A DNA stretch of 12,231 nt from Clostridiales bacterium (GCA_012522615.1 JAAYKB010000125.1:1-12231), one strand, 5' to 3'; positions 6,136 to 12,231 are shown, counted from the first letter of the stretch. Numbers and translations: made by a program. The notes: a model not told the origin generated them from the letters alone.

Positions 6136-6873
6136 ATGAACTATACCGTGAAGCAGGTGGCAGATAAGACCGGAATCAGTGTGCGGACGCTGCATTACTA
6201 TGATGAAATCGGGCTGCTCCGTCCGTCCTCGGTAACAGATGCGGGATATCGGCTGTATGACGAAGACTGTCTTGAAAGACTACAGCAGATTATGTTTTTT
6301 CGGGAGCTTGGTTTTCCTCTGAAAGACATCATAGGATTTATAAACCGTCCGGAATTTAACAAGCATGAAACCCTTAAAAAACAGCGCGAATTACTGCTGC
6401 TGCGGCGTGAACGTCTTGACGGTTTAATCGCACTTGTTGACAAAGCGTTAAAAGGAGAGAATGATATGAGTTTTAAAGAATTTGATATGACCGAAATCGA
6501 AAACATCAAGAAAAAATATGCGGATGAAGTGCAGGAACGCTGGGGCGGCACACAGGCGTTTGAGGAAAGCCAGAAAAAGACTGCCGACTACAAAAAATCC
6601 GATTGGGAGAGAATCAGTAAGGGAACAGACAGGATTTTCAGCGATTTTGCAGCGCACATGAAGGCAAACCGTCCGCCCTCCGACCCAGAAGTTCAGAAGA
6701 CGGTAGCAGACTGGCAGTCCAATATATCCAAAAACTTTTATAACTGCACGAACGAGATTCTCGCAGGACTGGGCGCAATGTATGTAAATGACCGCCGCTT
6801 TACAGACAACATTGATAAATACGCAGACGGTCTGGCCTCCTATATCAGCCAAGCAATTGAAGCATATATCTAG
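6136..6873 (+). CDS. MerR family regulator with TipAS antibiotic-recognition domain
   Basis: The 245-residue protein carries an N-terminal MerR winged helix (residues 1-72: YTVKQVADKTGISVRTLHYY, then GYRLYDEDCLERL), a long dimerisation helix (about 75-108) and a C-terminal helical TipAS-type domain (about 115-240). Related proteins are Streptomyces TipA, which binds thiopeptides, and Bacillus Mta, which activates multidrug efflux. Length and domain order fit TipAL (about 250 residues). The ligand is unknown and no efflux gene lies adjacent, so the only visible target is its own promoter. The start at 6136 follows AAGGAGG (6122-6128) by 7 bp; the open frame extends further upstream but would begin before the promoter's start point. 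A second, internal start is likely at 6466. The stop overlaps by 4 bp the stop of the convergent gene. Confidence 0.92.
   Translation: MNYTVKQVADKTGISVRTLHYYDEIGLLRPSSVTDAGYRLYDEDCLERLQQIMFFRELGFPLKDIIGFINRPEFNKHETLKKQRELLLLRRERLDGLIALVDKALKGENDMSFKEFDMTEIENIKKKYADEVQERWGGTQAFEESQKKTADYKKSDWERISKGTDRIFSDFAAHMKANRPPSDPEVQKTVADWQSNISKNFYNCTNEILAGLGAMYVNDRRFTDNIDKYADGLASYISQAIEAYI
6466..6873 (+). CDS. Internal start: free TipAS-like ligand-binding domain
   Basis: Inside the merR frame AAGGAG (6452-6457) stands 8 bp before an in-frame ATG (6466) coding for Met111. Translation from it would give a 135-residue protein made of the TipAS domain alone, beginning MSFKEFDMTEIENIKKKY. In Streptomyces lividans tipA the same arrangement is established: an in-frame internal start near residue 110 makes the short TipAS, which sequesters the drug. 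The site's strength and position are seen in the sequence; that it is used here is inferred. Confidence 0.6.
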   Translation: MSFKEFDMTEIENIKKKYADEVQERWGGTQAFEESQKKTADYKKSDWERISKGTDRIFSDFAAHMKANRPPSDPEVQKTVADWQSNISKNFYNCTNEILAGLGAMYVNDRRFTDNIDKYADGLASYISQAIEAYI

Positions 6874-7535
6874 GCGAGTCCGACATTAACCGAAGACAGG
6901 GGATTTTTGAGCAGCTCGTCAACGGTTGGCGACGCAAAAAGTCCCACCGCCCCGGTAAGTCCGTAATGCAGCGAAAACGCCACAGTCCCCTCCATAACTG
7001 CGGCACAGCCTTTATGAAGCCGGGCGGCGGCCCTTACCAGCGCAAGGGTTTTTGGGCCTTTTGCAGGGTATAAACCGCTGACCGAAACCGATATGCTGCT
7101 TTTATGCAGCCTTATATTCGCATACAGTTCACCTTCTCTGTTCGACATTTCAAAATCGTGCAGCAGGTGAATCAGTGCAGTTGTCAAAAAACGCGGTTCA
7201 GCCGCGGTGAATATACTCTTTTCAGGTGTTTTATAAGTCAGTTCCACCCCTCTTTTACTCAGTATTATTGCGGATGCATCAAGCACAGAGGTCAATAACA
7301 GGTTGACATCCCCGTATTTGAGAGGGCGTTTGATGGACGCGGACTGCAGGCATGAGCGTATCTCCAGTTCCGCCATACATCTTAACGCCCGTTTATATCT
7401 TATTTTTTCCTGTTCGGATTGCTGTAAAAGCGGCGGGGCAGACAGGAAATATGCAGCGAGATTCTCTCTTGCCGCCCCTTCGTTTTCCATTGTATCGGCG
7501 GGATTATTGGTATTTGTATCAAAAGAAAATCCCAT
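6870..7535 (-). CDS. Degenerate histidine-kinase ATPase-like protein (hypothetical)
   Basis: The 221-residue soluble protein has a helical N-terminal part (about 24-66) and a region (about 74-192) that follows the order of a GHKL/HATPase domain: GDVNLLLTSVLDAS (75-88), LSKRGVELTY, then FLTTALIHLLHDF (116-128) where kinases have the N box, and strands ISVSVSGLYP. The key ATP-binding residues are absent: no N-box asparagine (LLHDF in its place), no D-x-G-x-G and no G-rich lid. No phosphorylatable histidine motif is visible in the helical part. It is therefore at most a pseudo-kinase, perhaps a protein-binding scaffold; the family link is tentative. I chose ATG at 7535; a TTG at 7556 in frame would add seven residues, and neither has a strong ribosome binding site. 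It is divergent from gap and converges on merR without a terminator. Confidence 0.6.
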   Translation of the reverse strand: MGFSFDTNTNNPADTMENEGAARENLAAYFLSAPPLLQQSEQEKIRYKRALRCMAELEIRSCLQSASIKRPLKYGDVNLLLTSVLDASAIILSKRGVELTYKTPEKSIFTAAEPRFLTTALIHLLHDFEMSNREGELYANIRLHKSSISVSVSGLYPAKGPKTLALVRAAARLHKGCAAVMEGTVAFSLHYGLTGAVGLFASPTVDELLKNPLSSVNVGLA

Positions 7536-7588
7536 ATCAGGGTTCCGACCTTTCAAGAATTAAATTAAATCTAATATAGTTACAAGAT

Positions 7589-7594
7589 ATTATA
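7589..7594 (-). promoter_or_regulatory. -10 box candidate for the kinase-like gene
   Basis: A perfect TATAAT is read on the minus strand about 55 bp before the start codon. The hexamer 17 bp upstream, GGATTC, is a poor -35 box, so this is a partial match only. Confidence 0.35.
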
Positions 7595-7621
7595 TCCCAT
7601 TTTATTAACCGGAATCCCATG

Positions 7622-7643
7622 CTTTTGTGAAACTTAACAAAAG
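7622..7643. promoter_or_regulatory. Imperfect palindrome upstream of gap, possible operator
   Basis: The arms CTTTTGTGAAA and CTTAACAAAAG are complementary at 9 of 11 positions with no gap between them. They contain TTGTGAA and TTAACAA, which resemble half-sites of the redox repressor Rex, but are separated by 2 bp instead of 4. It lies about 35 bp before the gap -35 box. An operator role is an inference. Confidence 0.35.
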
Positions 7644-7676
7644 TCAAGGATGTCAGTTAAATTTTTGACGAAGTTA

Positions 7677-7705
7677 TTGATAAATTGGAAAAAAGAAGAT
7701 AGAAT
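7677..7705 (+). promoter_or_regulatory. SigA-type promoter of gap
   Basis: TTGATA (7677-7682) and TAGAAT (7700-7705) are separated by exactly 17 bp. Transcription would start near 7712, giving a leader of about 27 nt with GGAGG at 7726-7730. Confidence 0.7.
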
Positions 7706-7738
7706 AGATAAGGAAAATAGAAAATGGAGGTTAAAGCT

Positions 7739-8758
7739 ATGGCAATTAAAGTTGGTATTAACGGCTTCGGCCGTATCGGTCGTCTTGTTTTCCGTGCGGC
7801 GATTGCCCAGCCCGAAAAGTTCGAAATTGTTGGTATTAACGATCCGTTTATCGGTACGGATTATATGGTGTATATGGTGCAGTATGACACCATACACGGC
7901 AGATTCAAAGGCAGTGTTGAAGCCAGGGACGGCAAGCTGGTTGTTAACGGCAAGCCCATTTTTGTCTATGCCGAGAGGAATCCCGCCGACATTAAATGGA
8001 GCGAGTGCGGGGCGGAATATATTGTTGAGTCAACCGGCGTATTCTGCACAACCGAGCAGGCAAGCGCCCATATTCAGGCAGGCGCAAAGAAGGTTGTTAT
8101 TTCGGCTCCTGCCAAGGATAAGGAAACCCCGACCTTCGTTTGCGGCGTAAACCTCGATAAATACACCAAGGATATGAAGGTTGTTTCCAATGCTTCCTGT
8201 ACAACCAACTGTCTTGCCCCTCTTGCAAAGGTTATTAACGACAAGTTCGGCATCATTGAGGGTCTTATGACAACGGTACACTCGACCACAGCAACCCAGA
8301 AGACGGTTGACGGTCCTTCCGCAAAGGATTGGAGAGGCGGACGTGCCGCCGCGGGCAACATTATCCCATCCTCAACAGGCGCCGCAAAGGCCTGCGCCCT
8401 TGTTATTCCAGAGTTAAAGGGCAAGCTTACCGGTATGGCGTTCCGTGTACCTACCCTTGACGTTTCGGTGGTCGACCTCACCGTCCGCACCGAGAAGGCC
8501 GCTTCAATGGACGATATCAACGCCGCCTTGAAAGAGGCTTCCGAGACCTATATGAAGGGTATTATGGGATACACCGAGGATGCGGTCGTCTCCTCCGACT
8601 TTTACGGCGATCCCAGAACCTCGATTTATGATGCAACCGCCGGTATTGCGCTTAACTCCAACTTCTTTAAGCTGGTTTCTTGGTACGACAACGAGTGGGG
8701 CTACAGCAACAAGGTTCTTGACCTTATTGCCCACATGTCCGAAGTTGACGCCCGGTAA
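7739..8758 (+). CDS. gap: Glyceraldehyde-3-phosphate dehydrogenase, type I (glycolytic)
   Basis: The 339-residue enzyme oxidises glyceraldehyde 3-phosphate with phosphate and NAD+ to 1,3-bisphosphoglycerate in cytoplasmic glycolysis. The NAD-binding loop is INGFGRIGR (7-15); Asp35 in GINDPF at the end of the second strand indicates preference for NAD over NADP. The catalytic motif SNASCTTNC carries the nucleophile C154, and H181 in TTVHSTTATQ is its partner. WYDNEWGYSNK near the C terminus is the usual family signature. The start at 7739 is chosen because GGAGG (7726-7730) lies 8 bp upstream; an in-frame ATG at 7724 overlaps that site and is unlikely. It is monocistronic: its own promoter upstream, a long hairpin terminator downstream. 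No cggR, pgk or tpi is adjacent. Confidence 0.97.
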   Translation: MAIKVGINGFGRIGRLVFRAAIAQPEKFEIVGINDPFIGTDYMVYMVQYDTIHGRFKGSVEARDGKLVVNGKPIFVYAERNPADIKWSECGAEYIVESTGVFCTTEQASAHIQAGAKKVVISAPAKDKETPTFVCGVNLDKYTKDMKVVSNASCTTNCLAPLAKVINDKFGIIEGLMTTVHSTTATQKTVDGPSAKDWRGGRAAAGNIIPSSTGAAKACALVIPELKGKLTGMAFRVPTLDVSVVDLTVRTEKAASMDDINAALKEASETYMKGIMGYTEDAVVSSDFYGDPRTSIYDATAGIALNSNFFKLVSWYDNEWGYSNKVLDLIAHMSEVDAR

Positions 8759-8781
8759 TACTAAAAACAGAATATAATTTT

Positions 8782-8823
8782 AACGGCGCCCATGGTGAAA
8801 GAGCTTTCACTGTGGGCGCTGTT
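8782..8823 (+). terminator. Long hairpin terminator after gap
   Basis: AACGGCGCCCATGGTGAAA (8782-8800) pairs with TTTCACTGTGGGCGCTGTT (8805-8823) around GAGC: 19 bp including three G-T wobbles. The T-run that follows is poor (GGTTTATAAT), but the stem is very stable. Confidence 0.7.
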
Positions 8824-8861
8824 GGTTTATAATAAAGCATGATAAAATATATTTCACTTCA

Positions 8862-8890
8862 TTCAACGTTTTTGAGTTTAGAATCGTATT
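8862..8890 (+). promoter_or_regulatory. ECF-type promoter of the sigma/anti-sigma operon
   Basis: TTCAAC (8862-8867), followed by GTTTTT, and CGTATT (8885-8890) are separated by 17 bp. This resembles the TGAAAC/CGTATA pattern of ECF sigma factors such as SigW and suggests that the operon drives itself. The start point near 8897 would exclude the upstream GTG at 8895 as start codon. Confidence 0.55.
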
Positions 8891-8912
8891 ATCAGTGAAA
8901 GGGGGCTTTACA

Positions 8913-9404
8913 TTGCAGCGTTCTTTATTGCGTACGAATGAAGAACTGGCACAAATTTATAACCGCCATGTAACGACTGTATACAATGTCTGTTTTATGT
9001 ATATGAAAAACCCTCACGATACCGAGGATATGGTCCAAAACACCTTTATTCGCCTTATGAGGGACCCGACCCGGTTTGAAAGCGAGGAGCACGAAAAGGC
9101 ATGGCTCATCAGAACCGCAATCAATCTGTGCAAGGATTTTTTTCGGAGCTGGTGGGTCAGTAAGACAACAGATATTGATAAAGCGGAAAACGTGACAGTT
9201 GGACCCCCTTTAGAGCAAAACGAAATACTGATAAAGGTGTTGTCTCTCCCACAAAAATACAAAACCGCAATCTACTTGTATTATTACGAGGGCTATTCTT
9301 CGGTGGAAATCGCAAAAATGCTCGGAAAGAATGAATCGACCGTCAGAAGCTATCTGTACACCGGAAGAAAACTGCTTAAAATCGAAATGGAAGGAGAATC
9401 GTAA
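8913..9404 (+). CDS. ECF-type RNA polymerase sigma factor
   Basis: The 163-residue protein has sigma region 2 at about residues 10-80 (FMYMKNPHDTEDMVQNTFIR for the core and -10 binding part, AWLIRTAINLCKDF after it) and region 4 at about 110-156 (LPQKYKTAIYLYYYEGYSSV followed by EIAKMLGKNESTVRSYLYTG, the -35-binding helix-turn-helix). Regions 1 and 3 are absent, as in the extracytoplasmic-function group. The start is taken as TTG at 8913, with AAAGGGGG (8898-8905) 7 bp upstream; a GTG at 8895 in the same frame lacks a ribosome binding site and lies at the predicted transcription start. The stop overlaps the next gene's ATG in TAATG, so sigma and partner should be translationally coupled. The stimulus is unknown. 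Confidence 0.92.
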   Translation: MQRSLLRTNEELAQIYNRHVTTVYNVCFMYMKNPHDTEDMVQNTFIRLMRDPTRFESEEHEKAWLIRTAINLCKDFFRSWWVSKTTDIDKAENVTVGPPLEQNEILIKVLSLPQKYKTAIYLYYYEGYSSVEIAKMLGKNESTVRSYLYTGRKLLKIEMEGES

Positions 9405-10528
9405 TGAAAAGAGAAGATATAAAAAAAGCATTTTACAGTATACAGCCCGACCAAGCGACCAAGGACAGAATGCTGAATAATGTTTTGGCGCGTGAAGAAA
9501 AATCGTACAGAAAAAGCACGAGATCAAAAATTTTATTCAGGGCCATTCCCGCTGCCGCCATGGTTCTTGCCGTAACGGTCGGTTTATTTACCTTCTTTAA
9601 TAATAACAAGGATATCCCCCCGGCACCCGAAAACACAGGAAGCAGATTGGTTGGGGACGATAAAATAACCGAAGACGCGGATTTGGCAACAGAGCCTCTT
9701 AATCAGTTCAAGATTGACGATAAAACCTATTATATTATGTCGGATTCAAATCTTTCGGAGTTCGGGTTCTCAAAAAACATTGACAAAAAGGATATCGGAG
9801 AAAAGATTACAACCATCAAAGCAGACGCCGCCCCGCAGCTGATTGGGCGCCCGGTCTATGAATACCTGCCGGCAAAGAGCAGGGCGGTACTGGCGGTCAA
9901 GACGGACGACGGCTATATTCTCTATAAGTTCTATGGTTTTGACAGCTATATGAATAATCGGGACGAGGATGCCGCGGCTTATCTTGAGTTGTACGGAATC
10001 CGCAAGGCCGAGGATATTGCCAAGATAGAGTTTGTTAAGCAGGGCGGCAGCACGATTACCGTAATCGACCGTTCGCAGATTAAAAAGTTCTATGATTATT
10101 ATTCGGTTTTAAAGGACGCAAGCGATAAATATTTCATGAAGCTCTACTCATATAAGAATGAAAAAGCCGATACCCGATCTTCCGCCGAGCCCAACCAGAT
10201 CCCGCCAGATTATATGGACCGACCCGACGTCGAGGTCGATAGCGTCGACCCGTCGGAGGGCGGTATAGCCGAGGATTTGATAGCGGAACGGCAGGCTGAA
10301 CCGCAAGCGCCGGTTTACTATGATACCGGAAACACCGGTTCAACGCCGGGCAATATATCGGGAAGCACCGGAATATCAAGTGATATATTTAATGATTCGG
10401 TGTATATCCGCATCTATACCCAAAGCGGCATATATTTTGAAACCATATACTACCCGAATTTCGGCTTTATCTCAAGATATGAAGTTTCAGACGACTTTGA
10501 ATCTTTTCTGAAAAATATTATAAAATAA
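9404..10528 (+). CDS. Putative membrane-anchored anti-sigma factor
   Basis: The 374-residue protein has a 40-residue basic cytoplasmic N terminus, one membrane segment at about 44-65 (RAIPAAAMVLAVTVGLFTFF) and a large outside domain. The outside part includes a mixed alpha/beta region (about 98-245), a Pro/Asp/Glu-rich spacer (about 257-300), a Gly/Ser/Thr stretch (NTGSTPGNISGSTGISS) and a short C-terminal beta-rich segment. Position directly after the sigma gene with a 1-bp overlap, AAGGAG just before the start, and the single-pass topology indicate an anti-sigma or sensor partner. No zinc-type (ZAS) HxxxCxxC motif is present in the cytoplasmic part, and I do not recognise the extracellular domain. 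The role is therefore inferred mainly from context. Confidence 0.75.
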   Translation: MKREDIKKAFYSIQPDQATKDRMLNNVLAREEKSYRKSTRSKILFRAIPAAAMVLAVTVGLFTFFNNNKDIPPAPENTGSRLVGDDKITEDADLATEPLNQFKIDDKTYYIMSDSNLSEFGFSKNIDKKDIGEKITTIKADAAPQLIGRPVYEYLPAKSRAVLAVKTDDGYILYKFYGFDSYMNNRDEDAAAYLELYGIRKAEDIAKIEFVKQGGSTITVIDRSQIKKFYDYYSVLKDASDKYFMKLYSYKNEKADTRSSAEPNQIPPDYMDRPDVEVDSVDPSEGGIAEDLIAERQAEPQAPVYYDTGNTGSTPGNISGSTGISSDIFNDSVYIRIYTQSGIYFETIYYPNFGFISRYEVSDDFESFLKNIIK

Positions 10529-10546
10529 TTTGTTTTGCATTGTTTT

Positions 10547-10584
10547 GCAGCGCGGCAGATAACATTAACTGTCGCGCTGCTTTT
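10547..10584 (+). terminator. Rho-independent terminator of the sigma operon
   Basis: GCAGCGCGGCAG (10547-10558) pairs with CTGTCGCGCTGC (10569-10580): 12 bp with one G-T wobble, followed by TTTTGTGCTTT. Confidence 0.85.
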
Positions 10585-10608
10585 GTGCTTTACACAAATA
10601 TAAAATTG

Positions 10609-10637
10609 TTGCATCCTGACGGGAAAACTGGTAAACT
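10609..10637 (+). promoter_or_regulatory. SigA-type promoter of pyrB
   Basis: TTGCAT (10609-10614) and TAAACT (10632-10637) are separated by exactly 17 bp. The start near 10644 gives an untranslated leader of about 84 nt. I see no PyrR-type binding loop or attenuator hairpin with a T-run in that leader. Confidence 0.55.
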
Positions 10638-10727
10638 GTACACAGCTTTATAAGGGTTTATACGGGCAATTCGTCTCTCGCGACGGAGCGTGGGCGCGGA
10701 TACCGATTGAAAGGAATGAAGCTGATT

Positions 10728-11795
10728 ATGCAATCCCGTCATCTGATTGATTTGTCAGATTTATCTGTTGCAGAGTGGGAAGAAATCACCAGCCTTGCTT
10801 GTGATATTCGCGAGAATATTGATTCATATTACGGCGCATGCCGCGGTAAAATACTTGCCACCTTGTTTTACGAGCCGTCCACCCGCACGCAGATGTCATT
10901 TCAAACGGCAATGCTGCGATTGGGCGGCCGTATTATAGGCTTTGACAATCCCGCAAATTCATCGGTTGCAAAGGGCGAAAGTCTCAAGGATACAATCCGG
11001 GTGGTGAGCGGTTATTCGGACATTATTGTAATGCGACACCCTGTCGCGGGAGCGGCAAAGGCGGCGTCGCTCTATTCGCGCGTTCCTATCATCAACGCGG
11101 GGGACGGAGGCCATCTTCATCCGACCCAAACCCTTACCGATTTGGTAACCCTTCGTCATGAAAAGGGTACATTTTCCGGATTGTGTATCGGGCTTTGCGG
11201 AGATTTGAAAAACGGGAGAACCGTCCACTCGCTAATCAAGGCGTTGGCGGGATTCCCCGGCAATAGTTTTGTGCTTGTTTCAACCCCATATTTGCAGGTG
11301 CCCGGATATATTAAGGATTTTCTTTCGGCTGCCGGCGCGCCATGGCAGGAGGTCGACAACCTTGCCGACGCCATGCCCCTTCTTGACATTTTGTATATGA
11401 CCCGCATCCAAAGGGAGCGCTTTGCTTCCGAGGAGGAATATATGAGTCAAAGGGGCGTTTATGTACTCGACAGCGCTAAAATGTCGATGGCGAAAAAAGA
11501 CCTTATTGTTTTGCATCCCCTTCCTCGGGTCGATGAAATCAGCGTAGATGTGGATGACGACCCGCGGGCAAAATACTTCGAGCAGACGGAATATGGGCTG
11601 TATGCGCGCATGGCGCTTATTATGAAGATGGTTAAAGCCTCGGACAAGCAGCTTTGCCCGTTGCCGACCGGCGTTGATATACAGTGCAGTAATCCTAATT
11701 GCATTACGTACAGTGAGACCTATATCCCGCACATATTCCGAAAGAAGGGTGATATTCTTGTGTGCGACTACTGCGAAGAAAGAACCCTGCTCTGA
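10728..11795 (+). CDS. pyrB: Aspartate carbamoyltransferase with C-terminal PyrI-like zinc ribbon
   Basis: The 355-residue enzyme joins carbamoyl phosphate and L-aspartate to N-carbamoyl-L-aspartate, the committed step of pyrimidine synthesis. The carbamoyl-phosphate site is complete: S51-T52-R53-T54, K83 in AKGES, R103-H104-P105 and H131-P-T-Q134. The aspartate side has R164 in NGRTVHSL, R226 in MTRIQRER and the loop HPLPRVDEI (263-271). The catalytic chain normally ends near residue 305-310; here about 45 residues follow with C320-x4-C325 and C346-x2-C349. The wording CSNPNCITYSE and CDYCE closely matches the zinc domain of the regulatory chain PyrI, but its nucleotide-binding allosteric domain is missing. 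I chose ATG 10728, with AAGGA at 10711-10715; TTG 10707 and ATG 10716 are in frame but poorly placed. A flavoprotein gene follows after 10 bp. Confidence 0.93.
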   Translation: MQSRHLIDLSDLSVAEWEEITSLACDIRENIDSYYGACRGKILATLFYEPSTRTQMSFQTAMLRLGGRIIGFDNPANSSVAKGESLKDTIRVVSGYSDIIVMRHPVAGAAKAASLYSRVPIINAGDGGHLHPTQTLTDLVTLRHEKGTFSGLCIGLCGDLKNGRTVHSLIKALAGFPGNSFVLVSTPYLQVPGYIKDFLSAAGAPWQEVDNLADAMPLLDILYMTRIQRERFASEEEYMSQRGVYVLDSAKMSMAKKDLIVLHPLPRVDEISVDVDDDPRAKYFEQTEYGLYARMALIMKMVKASDKQLCPLPTGVDIQCSNPNCITYSETYIPHIFRKKGDILVCDYCEERTLL

Positions 11796-11805
11796 GAGAA
11801 TTCGG

Positions 11806-12231
11806 GTGCTTGTGATTTTCGGTTCGCCAAGGAAAAACGGCAGTACCGCCGCGCTTGTAAACGCTTTTACGAGTGCCCTGCCCAAAGGGGTTTTAATCGA
11901 CCGCTTCGATTGTTATGATACCCCGCCTATTCCATGCAATGATTGCCGCTACTGCCATTCTAACAACGATTGTGCTTATGATGACCTGAACGGGCTGTAT
12001 GAAAGGCTGGAGAATTCCGACATATTGGTATTTGCCTCGCCGGTGTATAATCTGTCTTTTCCCGCCCCGATGAAGGCCCTGATAGACCGTATGCAGCGAT
12101 ATTGGGCGGCGCGTTTTAAACGCGGCGTATGCCCGCCGATCACACGATCCAAACGCGCAATCCTGATTACTTCATGCGGGTCCGGTACCGACAGCGATAT
12201 GCTCGAAAGACAGTTAAAGCCTGTATTGACA
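11806..12231 (+). CDS. NADPH-dependent FMN reductase / iron-sulfur flavoprotein-like (partial)
   Basis: The frame is open for 142 residues and runs off the right edge. It begins with a flavodoxin-fold strand and the FMN phosphate loop VLVIFGSPRKNGSTAAL. The cysteine cluster C44-x2-C47-x2-C50-x5-C56 (PCNDCRYCHSNNDCAYDD) is of the kind that carries a 4Fe-4S cluster in archaeal and clostridial iron-sulfur flavoproteins. ILVFASPVYNLSFPAPMKAL is the second flavin-contact region. Such proteins move electrons between NAD(P)H or ferredoxin and unknown acceptors. The start is uncertain: GTG 11806 is preferred because it opens the first strand of the fold; a GTG at 11812 and codons inside pyrB are also in frame, and no strong ribosome binding site is seen. 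It is probably cotranscribed with pyrB, but no functional link to pyrimidine synthesis can be shown. Confidence 0.85.
   Translation, partial: MLVIFGSPRKNGSTAALVNAFTSALPKGVLIDRFDCYDTPPIPCNDCRYCHSNNDCAYDDLNGLYERLENSDILVFASPVYNLSFPAPMKALIDRMQRYWAARFKRGVCPPITRSKRAILITSCGSGTDSDMLERQLKPVLT

Noticed and set aside
8895..8912. GTG start for the sigma factor
   Set aside because: It has no ribosome binding site upstream and coincides with the predicted transcription start.
10531..10550. Direct repeat TGTTTTGCA, two copies in tandem
   Set aside because: Two short copies just after a stop codon and at the edge of a terminator; too little for a functional repeat.
10644..10727. PyrR or other attenuator in the pyrB leader
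   Set aside because: No PyrR-binding consensus loop and no stem followed by a T-run were found; only a 4-bp CGTC/GACG stem.
1..12231. tRNA, rRNA, CRISPR array, insertion sequence or prophage genes
   Set aside because: No cloverleaf, regularly spaced repeats, transposase or phage proteins were seen on either strand.

Overview
The window looks like a mid-GC, low-to-moderate GC Firmicute, most likely a spore-forming clostridium of the Oscillospiraceae/Ruminococcaceae kind. The signs are strong GGAGG ribosome binding sites, a Gram-positive-type LexA, a ComEA with an N-terminal anchor, a SpoIIQ-like LytM peptidase, a TipA-type MerR regulator and a short ECF sigma/anti-sigma operon. The assignment is an inference from gene content and sequence style; no rRNA or other taxonomic marker is present.

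Layout. Positions 1-423 hold the possible tail of an unidentified reading frame, a perfect 19-bp inverted repeat, and no convincing intact gene. A cytoplasmic DUF4838 (glycoside-hydrolase-like) protein follows on the + strand (424-2373); it is visibly more AT-rich than the genes further right. Two minus-strand genes come next: a ComEA-like helix-hairpin-helix DNA-binding protein and lexA, each with its own recognisable promoter. Divergent from lexA is a gene-free stretch that looks like a complete small RNA gene (3890-4010): a -10 box, a 5' hairpin, a C-rich single-stranded stretch containing CCUCC, and a rho-independent terminator. Then come the SpoIIQ-like M23 peptidase and a Gfo/Idh/MocA dehydrogenase, separated by a hairpin terminator. 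A MerR/TipA-like regulator follows, with a classical 19-bp-spaced promoter and what looks like an internal translation start for a free ligand-binding domain. It converges, with a 4-bp overlap, on a minus-strand gene for a degenerate histidine-kinase ATPase-like protein.

The right half holds glyceraldehyde-3-phosphate dehydrogenase (gap) with its own promoter and terminator; an ECF sigma factor and a membrane-anchored putative anti-sigma factor that overlap by 1 bp behind an ECF-type promoter; and an aspartate carbamoyltransferase catalytic chain (pyrB) with a C-terminal zinc ribbon resembling the zinc domain of the regulatory chain PyrI. The last gene, cut by the window edge, is an iron-sulfur-flavoprotein-like FMN reductase that starts directly after pyrB.

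The genes do not form one pathway; this is mostly chromosomal housekeeping and regulatory DNA in several independent transcription units. The points most worth following are the small RNA candidate beside lexA, the internal TipAS-like start, the PyrB-zinc-ribbon fusion, and the degenerate kinase-like protein.
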